33,979 nt of DNA from DSNY01 sp016861185 (GCA_030263275.1 SZOR01000034.1:1-33979), one strand, 5' to 3'; positions 25,310-33,674 are shown, counted from the stretch's first letter. Translations and numbers: made by a program. The notes: a model not told the origin generated them from the sequence alone.

Positions 25310-28300
25310 CTGAAGCGCGCGCCGCGCACGCGCAGCTGCGACTTCAGTTCCGCGAGCAGCGCTTCGTCCGGCCGCACGCGCCAGTCCTCCGAAAAAGGAA
25401 TGTCCGCGCAGCCGACGCCGTTCGTGTAGCTGACGACCACGCGGCACCCGCCTGCCGCTTCGCCGTTGGTCACGCGGTACGGCGCGAGCACGCTCGCAAG
25501 CTGCGCCGCCGTCGCCGCGCCGCTTCGGTCGGCCTCGACCTCGATGCGCAGCGCCGCCTGCGCGCGCGCGCGCGCCTCCGCCAGATCCATCACGTCGTCG
25601 GCGCTGATCGACAGCCGCTGGTTGAATTCGTCGAAGCGCACGCGCCCGTTGACGAAGACGAGTTCGTCCTCCTTCAGCAGCGCGCGCTTGCGGTCGTACA
25701 GTTCGGAGAACACCATCAGCTCGACTTGGGCGGTCGCGTCGTCGAGCACGATCACGCCCATGCGGCCGCGCCGCGTGTTCTGGCTGCGCGACGACACGAT
25801 GATGCCGGCCAGCCGCACCGACTCGCGCGCCTGTCTGATGTCCGCCAGCCGCGTCGGTGCGAGCCGCCTCGCCTCGGCCTCGTACTCGCGAAACAGGTGA
25901 CCGCTGAAGTAGTAGCCGAGGGCGAGCTTTTCGTTGGCGAGCCGCTCGCGTTCGCTCCAGCGCCGCGCCGGCACGTAATGCAGCGCCGGCGCCGTTTCCT
26001 CCGCCGGTCCGCCGAACAGGCTCGCCTGGCCGCGGCTGGCCGCAAGCTTCTCGGCCTGCTCCAGCGCGCGGCCCACGCTCGCGAGCAGCTTCGCGCGGTC
26101 GTCGTCGAGCGCATCGAAGGCGCCCGCGCGCACCAGCGCCTCCACGACGCGGCGGTTGACGAGGTGCTTGTCGACGCGTGCGCACAGGTCGAACAGGCTC
26201 GCGAACGGACCGCCGGCATCGCGCGCAGCGATGATCGCCTCGATCGCGCCGCGCCCGGTGCCCTTGATGCCGCCAAGCCCGTAGCGAATGCTCTTTTCAT
26301 CGACCGGCTCGAAGCGCCATTGGCCCTGGTTGATGGCGGGCGCAAGCACCGCGATGCCGTTGGCCTTCGCGTCCTCGACGAGGTCCTTGACCTTGTCGGT
26401 GTCGTCCATCACCGCCGACAGGTTGGCTGCGTAGAACGCTGCAGGATGGTGCGCCTTCAGATAAGCGGTCTGGCAGGCGACGACCGCGTACGCGGCCGAG
26501 TGCGACTTGTTGAAGCCGTAGCCCGCGAACTTCTCCATCAGGTCGAACAGTTCGGTCGCGACGTTCTCGCGCACGCCGTTCTTCGCCGCGCCCTCGACGA
26601 AGATCGAGCGGTGCTTGGCCATCTCCTCGGGCTTCTTCTTGCCCATCGCGCGCCGTAGCAGGTCGGCGCCGCCGAGCGAATAGCCGCCGATCGCCTGCGC
26701 GATCCGCATCACCTGCTCCTGGTAGACCATGATCCCGTAGGTTTCGCCGAGGATCGGCTCCATCCGCGCGTCGAGGTACTCGACCCGCTGGCGGCCGTGC
26801 TTGCGGTCGGTGTAATCCGGGATCAGGTCCATCGGACCCGGGCGGTACAGCGCGTTCAACGCGATCAGGTCCTCGAGCCGGTCGGGCCGCGCGCGCTTGA
26901 GCAGATCGCGCATGCCGCGCGATTCGAACTGGAAGATCGCCGTCGTGTTCGCGTTCTTGAAGATCTCGTAGGTCTTCGGATCGTCGAGCGGGATCGAATC
27001 GAGCGTCAGCGTGCTCGCGGGATCGAGTCGCTTCACGTACGCGAGCGCCAGATCGAGGATCGTCAGCGTCGTCAGGCCCAGGAAGTCGAACTTCACGAGG
27101 CCGATCGCCTCGACATCGTCCTTGTCGAACTGGCTGACGACCGCGTCCGTACCCTGCGCGCAATACAGCGGGCAGAAGTCGGTCAGCTTGCCCGGCGCGA
27201 TCAGCACGCCGCCCGCGTGCATGCCGACATTGCGCGTCAGCCCTTCGAGCGGTTTGGCGAGCTCGATCAGTTCGGCGGCTTCCTCGTCGTTCTTCACCGC
27301 CTCCGCGAACGCGGGTTCCTCGCGCAGCGCGCGCTCGAGCGTCCACGGATCGGCCGGGTTGTGCGGGATCAGCTTCGAAAGCTGGTCGCACTTCGTGTAC
27401 GGCAGGTCGAGCACGCGCCCGGCGTCGCGCACGACCGCCTTGGCACCGAGCGTGCCGAAGGTCGCGATCTGGCTCACCGCGTGCGCGCCGTACTTGCGCT
27501 TCACGTAGTCGATCACGCGGTCGCGCTGGTCCTGGCAGAAGTCGATGTCGAAGTCGGGCATCGACACGCGCTCCGGATTCAGGAAGCGCTCGAACAGCAG
27601 GTCGTACTTCAGCGGATCGAGATCGGTGATGCCGAGCGAATAGGCGACCAGCGACCCCGCACCCGAGCCGCGCCCCGGACCGACCGGAATGCCGTTGCCC
27701 TTCGCCCAGTTGATGAAGTCGGCGACGATCAGGAAGTAGCCCGAGAAGCCCATCTTCGCGATGATCGCCAGCTCCAGGTCGAGCCGCCCCGCGTACTTCG
27801 GCCTTTGCGCTTCGCGCGCCGCCGGATCGGGATACAGCGCGGCGAGCCGCTTCTCGAGGCCCTGCTGCGACAGGTCGCGGCAGTGTTCGTCGAGCGTCAC
27901 GCCTTCGGGCGTCGGATAGTCCGGCAGCCGCGGTTTGCCCAGTTCGAGCGTCAGATTGCAGCGGCGCGCGATCTCGACCGAGTTGGCGAGCGCGGCCGGC
28001 ACGTCGGCGAAGAGCTCGCCCATCTCGGCGCGCGTCTTGAAGTACTGCTCGGGCGTGAAGACGCGCGGCCGGCGCGGATCGGCGAGCGTGTAACCCTCGG
28101 CGATGCACACGCGCGCTTCGTGCGCGCGGAACGCGTCGCGATCGACGAACTGCACCGGATGCGTCGCGACGACCGGCAGCTTCAGGCGCACCGCGAGCGC
28201 GAGCGCGGCGCGCACGTGCGCTTCGTCGTGCTCGCGGCCGGCGCGCTGGACTTCGAGATAGAAACGCTGCGGAAAGAGCGCTGCCAGCCGCTGCGCTGCC

Positions 28301-28767
28301 TGCGCGGCGAGTTCGGCGCGGCCGCCGAGCAGCAGCGCGCCGACTTCGCCTTGCGCCGCGCCCGACAGCGCGATCAGCCCTTCGCTCGCGCCGCCTTCGA
28401 ACCATTCGGTGCGCAGCTCGGCGCGGCCGCGGTGCTGGTTGGTCAGCCACGCGCGCGTCAGCAGCTCGCACAGGTTCGTGTAGCCGCGGCGGTCCTGCAC
28501 GAGCAGCAGCAGGCGATGCGGATTGTCGCGCTCCGCGTCGTTGCTGATCCAGACGTCGCAGCCGATGATCGGCTTGACGCCGCGCCTGCGTGCGGCGCTG
28601 TAGAACTTGATCGCGCCGAACAGGTTCGCGCTGTCGGTCAGCGCGAGCGCGCCCTGCCCGTCGGCCGCCGCCTTTTTCACCGCCTCGTCGATGCGGACGA
28701 TGCCGTCGACGACCGAAAACTCCGAGTGCAGGCGAAGGTGAACGAACGGTGCAGCCATGCGAAGCAT
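25300..28767 (-). CDS. dnaE: DNA polymerase III subunit alpha
   Basis: The replicative DNA polymerase catalytic subunit, 1155 residues as read from 28767. The N-terminal PHP domain opens FVHLRLHSEFSVVDG. Polymerase aspartates are in SMPDFDIDFCQDQR (Asp405, Asp407) and LVKFDFLGL (Asp561). GPGRGSGAGSLVAYSLGITDLDP, YQEQVMRIAQ and FNKSHSAAYAVVA are further family blocks, and the OB-fold near the C-terminus includes VRLAGIIVSSRSQNTRRG. The length matches typical dnaE rather than the error-prone DnaE2. Two ATGs compete: 28765-28767 and 28756-28758. The second gives MAAPFVHLRLHSEF and sits 7 bases after a TAGAAT, so it may be a leaderless start. Confidence 0.97.
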   Translation of the reverse strand: MLRMAAPFVHLRLHSEFSVVDGIVRIDEAVKKAAADGQGALALTDSANLFGAIKFYSAARRRGVKPIIGCDVWISNDAERDNPHRLLLLVQDRRGYTNLCELLTRAWLTNQHRGRAELRTEWFEGGASEGLIALSGAAQGEVGALLLGGRAELAAQAAQRLAALFPQRFYLEVQRAGREHDEAHVRAALALAVRLKLPVVATHPVQFVDRDAFRAHEARVCIAEGYTLADPRRPRVFTPEQYFKTRAEMGELFADVPAALANSVEIARRCNLTLELGKPRLPDYPTPEGVTLDEHCRDLSQQGLEKRLAALYPDPAAREAQRPKYAGRLDLELAIIAKMGFSGYFLIVADFINWAKGNGIPVGPGRGSGAGSLVAYSLGITDLDPLKYDLLFERFLNPERVSMPDFDIDFCQDQRDRVIDYVKRKYGAHAVSQIATFGTLGAKAVVRDAGRVLDLPYTKCDQLSKLIPHNPADPWTLERALREEPAFAEAVKNDEEAAELIELAKPLEGLTRNVGMHAGGVLIAPGKLTDFCPLYCAQGTDAVVSQFDKDDVEAIGLVKFDFLGLTTLTILDLALAYVKRLDPASTLTLDSIPLDDPKTYEIFKNANTTAIFQFESRGMRDLLKRARPDRLEDLIALNALYRPGPMDLIPDYTDRKHGRQRVEYLDARMEPILGETYGIMVYQEQVMRIAQAIGGYSLGGADLLRRAMGKKKPEEMAKHRSIFVEGAAKNGVRENVATELFDLMEKFAGYGFNKSHSAAYAVVACQTAYLKAHHPAAFYAANLSAVMDDTDKVKDLVEDAKANGIAVLAPAINQGQWRFEPVDEKSIRYGLGGIKGTGRGAIEAIIAARDAGGPFASLFDLCARVDKHLVNRRVVEALVRAGAFDALDDDRAKLLASVGRALEQAEKLAASRGQASLFGGPAEETAPALHYVPARRWSERERLANEKLALGYYFSGHLFREYEAEARRLAPTRLADIRQARESVRLAGIIVSSRSQNTRRGRMGVIVLDDATAQVELMVFSELYDRKRALLKEDELVFVNGRVRFDEFNQRLSISADDVMDLAEARARAQAALRIEVEADRSGAATAAQLASVLAPYRVTNGEAAGGCRVVVSYTNGVGCADIPFSEDWRVRPDEALLAELKSQLRVRGARFSYA

Positions 28768-28852
28768 TCTAGCCAGCGCGCGGCGCGCCGCTCGCGCGCA
28801 GCCGGACGCTGCGCCCTCCGCCGCGCGGCACGACCGCGCGACCGGTCCGTGC

Positions 28853-30046
28853 TCAATACGCGGTCAGGTTCGCTCCCGCTGCGCCCACCGCAACGTAGCC
28901 GAAGTTGCCGGCGGCAACCGCGTTCAGGTTGTTCGTCGTGCCGGAGGACTGCGCGGTCCAGGCCACACCGTCCGCGCTGGTGAAGATCGCGCCGCCGCTG
29001 CCGACCGCGACGAACTGCGAGCCGAACGCGACCGACGCCAGATCGGCCGCGCCGATCGCGGTGCGTGCGGTCCAGGTTGCGGCGTCCGGACTCGTGATCA
29101 CCGTGCCGGCCGTGCCCACCGCGACGATCGTCGACGCGCCGAACGTGAGCGCCCGCAGATCCTGCGTCGTCTGCGACGCGACCGCCGTCCAAGTCGCGCC
29201 GTCCGCGCTCGTCAACAGCGTGCCGGACGCACCGACCGCGACGAACTTGCCGGCGGCGAACGAAACCGCGTACAGCGTGCTGGTCGTACCCGAGGTCACC
29301 GGCGTCCAGGTCGTCGCGGCATCGGTGCTGCGGACGATCGTCCCGCCTGCGCCGACCGCGACGTAGGTGCCGGTCCCGCTGAACGCGATGCCGTGCAGCG
29401 CGTTGCTCGTCCCGCTGCTGCGCGCGGTCCAGGTCGCCAGATCCGTGCTGGTCAGAATCGTGCCGCCATCGCCGACGGCGACGTAGCCTGCCGCGGTGAA
29501 CACGACGCGGTTCAATGCGTTGGTCGTTCCCGTGGTCGACGGCGTCCATGTCAGCCCGTCGGCGCTCGAGAACGCCGCACCCTGGGTTCCGACCGCGACG
29601 AACTTCAGCCCATACGCGACGCCGCGCAGGTCGCTCGCGCCGAGCGATGCACCGACGGTCCAGCTCGCACCGGCCGGACGCGGCGTGGCGACGAAGGCCG
29701 GCGTGCCGGGGCCGCCGGGTCCGCCGCCGGTGCGCCCGTTGATCGTGAACGCGTAGGTCGTGCCGTTGAGCAGTCCGCCGATCGTCTGCGGTGAAGTCGC
29801 TTCGCGAATGACTCGCGCACCCGGCAGGGTCGCCCAGTTTTCCGTTGTGATGTTCGTGCCGGGCGCGAAGAAGATCCAGTAGTCGACGCCCGGTTCGGCA
29901 TTCCACGAGATCTTCACGATGCCGTCGCCCGGCGTCACGACAACGCCGGTCGGCGCCGGCGCGGGGTCGCTGCCACCGCCGCCGCAGGCGGCGAGAAGGA
30001 AGGCTGCGGCGGTGGCGCGCGAGAGCCAGGCAAGGAGTCGTTTCAC
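28853..30046 (-). CDS. Lipoprotein with seven propeller-like repeats
   Basis: A 397-residue protein. The lipobox is FLLAAC with Cys21, followed by a Gly/Ser/Pro linker. Residues about 33-125 form a fibronectin-III-like domain (GVVVTPGDGIVKISWNAEPG through NGTTYAFTING). From about 130 there are seven repeats of 36-41 residues, each with a hydrophobic core YVAVGxGGTIxTSxD and then TWT, for example GYVAVGDGGTILTSTDLATW. Seven such units fit a complete beta-propeller of the Ycf48/BNR kind. GTG at 30044-30046 is the start, with GAGGA just upstream. The partner is unknown; it probably faces the periplasm or cell surface. Confidence 0.85.
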   Translation of the reverse strand: MKRLLAWLSRATAAAFLLAACGGGGSDPAPAPTGVVVTPGDGIVKISWNAEPGVDYWIFFAPGTNITTENWATLPGARVIREATSPQTIGGLLNGTTYAFTINGRTGGGPGGPGTPAFVATPRPAGASWTVGASLGASDLRGVAYGLKFVAVGTQGAAFSSADGLTWTPSTTGTTNALNRVVFTAAGYVAVGDGGTILTSTDLATWTARSSGTSNALHGIAFSGTGTYVAVGAGGTIVRSTDAATTWTPVTSGTTSTLYAVSFAAGKFVAVGASGTLLTSADGATWTAVASQTTQDLRALTFGASTIVAVGTAGTVITSPDAATWTARTAIGAADLASVAFGSQFVAVGSGGAIFTSADGVAWTAQSSGTTNNLNAVAAGNFGYVAVGAAGANLTAY

Positions 30047-30262
30047 TCAGGGTCCTCAACGTCGACTGAAGAAAAGATCTCGCGGTACGCGATCGTCTGT
30101 CCTTCCAATGGACAGCCTGCAAACGCGACGCCGGCGGCAACGGCCCCGGGGATTGTTTGCGACGATCCGCTCGTCCCTCCGCTGCGCAAGGGCGGCGTCC
30201 TTCGCGACATGCCCCGGCATGTCGCTCGTCGAACCCGAAGGGGCTCTGCCGCACCCCAAAAC
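30047..30262 (-). other. 216-base leader region with hairpins, no assured gene
   Basis: This lies between the tRNA terminator and the propeller lipoprotein. It holds a 10-bp perfect hairpin, GCGACATGCC-CC-GGCATGTCGC (30204-30225), and a 6-bp one (30097-30102/30110-30115). An overlapping 76-codon minus-strand frame (30273-30043) ends in a GTGA overlap with the lipoprotein start, but its composition is not gene-like. I read the stretch as the leader of the lipoprotein mRNA or a dispersed intergenic repeat. Confidence 0.4.
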
Positions 30263-30309
30263 ACGCCAGACAAAAATGCCCGCAGAGCGCGGGCGTTTTT
30301 GTCTGGCGT
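30263..30309 (-). terminator. 21-bp terminator following tRNA-Glu
   Basis: Bases 30263-30283 pair with 30289-30309 with one G-T pair, loop AGAGC. The stem contains AAAAA/TTTTT, so transcripts leaving the tRNA operon end in a strong GC hairpin plus a T-run. The 3' arm in the transcript mirrors the acceptor end of tRNA-Glu: the CCA-encoding bases 30304-30309 are part of the stem. Confidence 0.88.
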
Positions 30310-30379
30310 CCCCTAGGGGATTCGAACCCCTGTTATCGCCGTGAAAGGGCGGTGTCCTAGGCCTCTAGACGAAGGGGAC
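30304..30379 (-). tRNA. tRNA-Glu (anticodon TTC)
   Basis: The minus strand reads GTCCCCTTCGTCTAGAGGCC at the 5' end and folds into a 76-base cloverleaf closely matching E. coli tRNA-Glu. The anticodon loop is CTTTCAC, the T loop GTTCGAATC, and the 3' end GGGGACGCCA encodes CCA. The pair 27-43 in the anticodon stem is C-A rather than a standard pair. It follows tRNA-Ala in the same transcript, and the gene for the matching synthetase, gltX, lies about 2 kb away. Confidence 0.97.
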
Positions 30380-30388
30380 CAATTCAAC

Positions 30389-30415
30389 CGAAAGCCCGCA
30401 GCAAGCGGGCTTTCG
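30389..30415 (-). promoter_or_regulatory. 11-bp hairpin between the two tRNAs
   Basis: CGAAAGCCCGC (30389-30399) pairs perfectly with GCGGGCTTTCG (30405-30415). In the transcript it stands between tRNA-Ala and tRNA-Glu, with only UUUC afterwards, so it could be a weak terminator or a processing signal that separates the two tRNAs. Confidence 0.75.
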
Positions 30416-30425
30416 ACGCGGTCGG

Positions 30426-30501
<76 letters not shown>

Positions 30502-30530
30502 ACGCGCGCTTTTGTGCGAAGCGGGCGCGC

Positions 30531-30558
30531 ATTATAGCCGCGGCTGTCGGCGAGGCAA
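30531..30558 (-). promoter_or_regulatory. Sigma70-type promoter of the tRNA operon
   Basis: On the minus strand a perfect -10 TATAAT (30531-30536) is separated by 16 bases from TTGCCT (30553-30558), a 4/6 match to TTGACA. The bases just after the -10 are GC-rich (GCGCGCCCGC), as in stringently controlled stable-RNA promoters. The predicted start is about 20-25 bases before tRNA-Ala. The remaining bases to 30790 contain a 6-bp hairpin (30715-30730) and nothing else I can assign. Confidence 0.8.
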
Positions 30559-30790
30559 ATCGGAAACCAACACCAGCGATCTCGCCGATCGACTGCGTCA
30601 CCGCCGACTCCGCAGCGCAGCCGGCGACATCTCTGGGCTCGGCCTCGCCACACGCGATGAGGCGCAAGCCGACGATCGCGCCGGCCGGACCGTCACTCCG
30701 AAACGGCGAAGATCCGGGGACGGATCCCCGTTACGGTTGCCGTGACGCTCCTCGTCCGGCGCACATCTCAGGCATGCGGCAACGCACTCG

Positions 30791-31741
30791 TCAGCGCTTG
30801 GCGAGCAGTCGTTCGATCGTCGTTCGCACGAGCGTTGCCATTTGCGTGCTGGGAACGCGGGCCAGCTCGGGGAAAGTGCGGCCCTGACCCAGCAGTTCGC
30901 CGATCACGAGCCAACCGGCGACATAGGCCTCCCGTTCGATTCCGGTCGTCCCGCTCCCCACCGTGAAGCGGGATACGGTCTCCGAGTCCGAGCGCTGCAA
31001 CTCGCGGAGGATTCCGGCAAGGATCTGCGGTGCCTTCGCCATTGCGGCCTCATACCAGCCCGGCGTGTGCTCGACGTAGCTCCTTTCGTGTCGGCCCGGC
31101 ACCAGCGCGCGCGTGGCGTGCATTGCCAAGCCTTCCTGGAAGACGACTTCCGCGATGGATCGCTCCCAACCGCCAGACAAGCCTGCCGTGGCTATGTGAA
31201 CGGCGTGGGTCATTTCGTGCCGAAAGACCAGTTCGCGCTCGTTCCGGTCCATTTCGATCGGCATTGCCACTGTGATGACGCCGTCCTGGGCGGCGGTGAA
31301 CGCGTTGCCGTCGAACGCGCCGACATACGCGACGACCTGCACCTGGAACGGTTCGGTCAGCCCGAGAAGGGTCGCGACGTCGATCAGCACCTTCATCGGT
31401 GCCGGTTCCAATGCCGCAGCGCCTCTTTCGACGAGCGACAGGATCTGCGGGTAGCGCTCCCACGCTCCTTCGAGCAACTTGCGTGCGAGCCTCATTCCTT
31501 CCGGCGTAGGAGGCACGGCCGCAAATCCGTAACGCTCCTGCCACAGCCTCCAACGCGTCTCCGGGTCCTTGCCCTTCGCCGCGCGGTAAAAGTCGAGAAA
31601 GCGCGGGCTCAGATCGATCACGGTCACCGTGTAGATACCGTCGCTTGCCGTCGTTCTCGGGGCGGGCGCCTTCTGTGCCGCGGGCGCAGCGGATGCCAGA
31701 AGGATCAGGAGCGCGAACAAGGCCTTGTTGACTCTGTGCAT
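30791..31741 (-). CDS. Secreted HExxH metalloprotease-like protein
   Basis: A 316-residue exported protein. The signal peptide MHRVNKALFALLILLASAAPAAQK supports the ATG at 31739-31741 as start. The zinc motif is FRHEMTHAVH (His175, Glu176, His179), and Glu203 in VVFQEGLAMHATRA is placed as a third ligand in gluzincin fashion, as in DUF2268-type predicted Zn proteases. An N-terminal region of about 130 residues precedes this and is unrecognised. The substrate is unknown. It is a single gene between the tRNA operon and a broken regulator. Confidence 0.8.
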   Translation of the reverse strand: MHRVNKALFALLILLASAAPAAQKAPAPRTTASDGIYTVTVIDLSPRFLDFYRAAKGKDPETRWRLWQERYGFAAVPPTPEGMRLARKLLEGAWERYPQILSLVERGAAALEPAPMKVLIDVATLLGLTEPFQVQVVAYVGAFDGNAFTAAQDGVITVAMPIEMDRNERELVFRHEMTHAVHIATAGLSGGWERSIAEVVFQEGLAMHATRALVPGRHERSYVEHTPGWYEAAMAKAPQILAGILRELQRSDSETVSRFTVGSGTTGIEREAYVAGWLVIGELLGQGRTFPELARVPSTQMATLVRTTIERLLAKR

Positions 31742-31765
31742 GGCGATGCCGTCGGATCTTCGTAG

Positions 31766-32208
31766 GGCGCGGATTCTATCGGCGCGAGCGGCTACGCACG
31801 CGCCGGTCTGCGGCGGCAAACCTCTGTCACTCGGCCGGCAGTCCGAGGCCTATCGCGGGGGCTCGTTGCCGTCGTTGAGTCGCGCCGGATCGTCGCGCAA
31901 CGCGTCGAAGCGTTTCCACGCGGGTACCGGCGGCACATCGCCGGCGCGGCTGCGGGCGGTGCGCTGCGTCTCGTGCTGGAGGAAAGGCTCGGCGCCGCCT
32001 CCACCGTCGAGCGGGCGCCGCTGCCTCTTTGACGGCGCGCGAGCGCGAAGTGCTGCGCTGGGTCGCCGCCGGCAAGACCGATCGCGACATCGCGGCGATT
32101 CTCGCGATCAGCCCGCGCACGGTTCACAAACACCTGCAGCGGATCTACGACAAGCTCGGCGTCGAAACGCGCACGGCGGCCGCGCTGCGCGCGCTGGCCT
32201 GGCGTTGA
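31766..32208 (+). pseudogene. Frameshifted remnant of a LuxR-type regulator
   Basis: Bases 32029-32208 encode a complete LuxR/GerE helix-turn-helix: LTAREREVLRWVAAGKTDRD, IAAILAISPRTVHKHLQRIY, DKLGVETRTAAALRALAWR, stop. The sequence just upstream continues only in another frame, as RLVLEERLGAASTVERAPLPL and a TGA at 32030-32032; removing two T bases or adding one would join the two as PLPLTARERE. That frame has no start codon and is closed by TAG at 31763. So only the C-terminal part of a sensory LuxR protein remains, broken by an indel. The C-terminal type matches regulators with an N-terminal sensor and a GKT...RTVHKH domain. Confidence 0.7.
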
Positions 32209-32221
32209 GCGGAAGAACCGT

Positions 32222-33622
32222 TCAGCCGGCGCGCGCCAGCGCCGCGTTCAGCCGCTCGAGCACCGCGTCGCGGCCGATCAGTTCGAGCACCGCATCGATC
32301 GAAGGCGTCTGCGTGCGCCCGGTCACGGCAACGCGCAGCGGCACCGCGACCTGCGGCATCTTCAGCGCGAACTCGCCAACGAGCTGCTTGAGCAGCGCCG
32401 ACAGCGCCGCGCGCTCCCACGCGATGCCGCCGGCGCGCGCGGCGAAAGCGCGCAGCGCGTCGACGCTCTTGCCGGTCAGGTGCTGCGCGATCAGCGCGTC
32501 GCTCGGCGCGACCGGGCGATAGAACAGCAGCGCCTCGTCGGCCAGTTCGTTCAGCGTCTTCGCGCGCTCCTTCAGCAGCGCGACGACGCGTTCGAGCGCG
32601 GGGCCGGCGATCAGACCGCCGCGGCTCTCGATGCGCGGCGCGACGAGCCTCGCGAGCCGCGCATCGTCGGCCTCCTTCATGTACTCGCTGTTCAGCCACA
32701 GCAGCTTGTCGAGGTTGTACTGCGCCGGCGCGCGGTTGACGTGGTCGAGGTCGAACCACTCGACGAACTGCGCGCGCGTGAACTTCTCGTCGTCGCCATG
32801 GCTCCAGCCGAGCCGCGCCAGGTAGTTGAAGAGCGCCTCGGGCAGGAAGCCGTCCTCTTCGTACTGCATCACGCTGACCGCGCCATGCCGCTTCGACAGC
32901 TTCTGCCCGTCGGGGCCGAGGATCATCGGCAGATGGCCGAACTTCGGCAGTTCCGCGCCGAGCGCCTTGTAGATGTTGATCTGGCGCGGCGTGTTGTTGA
33001 CGTGGTCGTCGCCGCGGAGCACGTGCGTGATCCGCATGTCGATGTCGTCGACGACGACCGCGAAGTTGTAGGTCGGCACCCAGTCGGCGCCGCGCGCGAT
33101 CACGAGGTCGTCGAGTTCCGCGTTGGCGATCGAGATCGGTCCCTTGACCAGATCGTTCCACGCGACCTCGCCGTCGTCGGGATTGCGGAAACGGATCACC
33201 GGGTTCACGCCCGGCGGCGGCGTCCTGCCGCGCGCGTTCTCGGGCCGCCAGCGGCCGTCGTAGCGCGGCTTCTCGTTGCGCGCCATCTGCTGCTGGCGCA
33301 TCTCGTCGAGCTCTTCGACGGTCGCGTAGCACCTGTACGCCTTGCCTTCGGCGAGCAGCCGCTCGATCGCTTCGCGGTAGCGCGGGAAGCGTTCCGTCTG
33401 GCGGATCGGACCTTCGTCGTAGTCCAGGTCGAGCCACTTCATGCTGTCGAGGATGGCCTGCACCGCCTCTTCGGTCGAGCGCTCCAGGTCCGTGTCCTCG
33501 ATGCGCAGGACGAACTGCCCGCCGTGATGGCGCGCGTAGGCCCACGAGAACAGCGCCGTGCGCGCCGTGCCGAGGTGCAGCATGCCGGTCGGGCTCGGTG
33601 CGATGCGAGTGCGGACGGTCAT
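32222..33622 (-). CDS. gltX: Glutamate--tRNA ligase
   Basis: A 466-residue class I synthetase charging tRNA-Glu. The HIGH-type motif is IAPSPTGMLHLGTART (HLGT at 16-19), and the KMSKS-type motif is KLSKRHGA at 241-248. Other family blocks are VLRIEDTDLERSTEEA, THVLRGDDHVNNTPRQINIY and GWSHGDDEKFTRAQFVEWFDLD-like sequence. The length is normal for GltX1. The ATG at 33620-33622 follows GGGAGA (33628-33633) by 5 bases. A terminator and a hairpin covering the ribosome site stand just before it. The tRNA-Glu gene is nearby. Confidence 0.97.
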   Translation of the reverse strand: MTVRTRIAPSPTGMLHLGTARTALFSWAYARHHGGQFVLRIEDTDLERSTEEAVQAILDSMKWLDLDYDEGPIRQTERFPRYREAIERLLAEGKAYRCYATVEELDEMRQQQMARNEKPRYDGRWRPENARGRTPPPGVNPVIRFRNPDDGEVAWNDLVKGPISIANAELDDLVIARGADWVPTYNFAVVVDDIDMRITHVLRGDDHVNNTPRQINIYKALGAELPKFGHLPMILGPDGQKLSKRHGAVSVMQYEEDGFLPEALFNYLARLGWSHGDDEKFTRAQFVEWFDLDHVNRAPAQYNLDKLLWLNSEYMKEADDARLARLVAPRIESRGGLIAGPALERVVALLKERAKTLNELADEALLFYRPVAPSDALIAQHLTGKSVDALRAFAARAGGIAWERAALSALLKQLVGEFALKMPQVAVPLRVAVTGRTQTPSIDAVLELIGRDAVLERLNAALARAG

Positions 33623-33627
33623 CCAGG

Positions 33628-33644
33628 TCTCCCGCCACGGCGGG
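33628..33644 (-). promoter_or_regulatory. Hairpin covering the gltX ribosome-binding site
   Basis: In the transcript CCCGCC-GT-GGCGGG (33644-33631) forms a 6-bp stem whose second arm includes half of the GGGAGA ribosome site (33633-33628). It could hold initiation of gltX down. The hairpin lies just after the T-run of the terminator. Confidence 0.55.
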
Positions 33645-33650
33645 CTCATG

Positions 33651-33674
33651 AAAAACGGCCCGCAGCGCGGGCCG
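33651..33674 (-). terminator. Intrinsic terminator before gltX
   Basis: On the minus strand CGGCCCGC (33674-33667) pairs with GCGGGCCG (33663-33656) around GCT and is followed by TTTTT (33655-33651). It can end transcription of the upstream kinase-like gene, whose stop is 41 bases away. Only 28 bases remain before gltX, so gltX transcripts must start inside or above it. Confidence 0.85.

Noticed and set aside
26797..28983. 728-codon plus-strand frame opposite dnaE
   Set aside because: An antisense shadow of dnaE with no family-like sequence.
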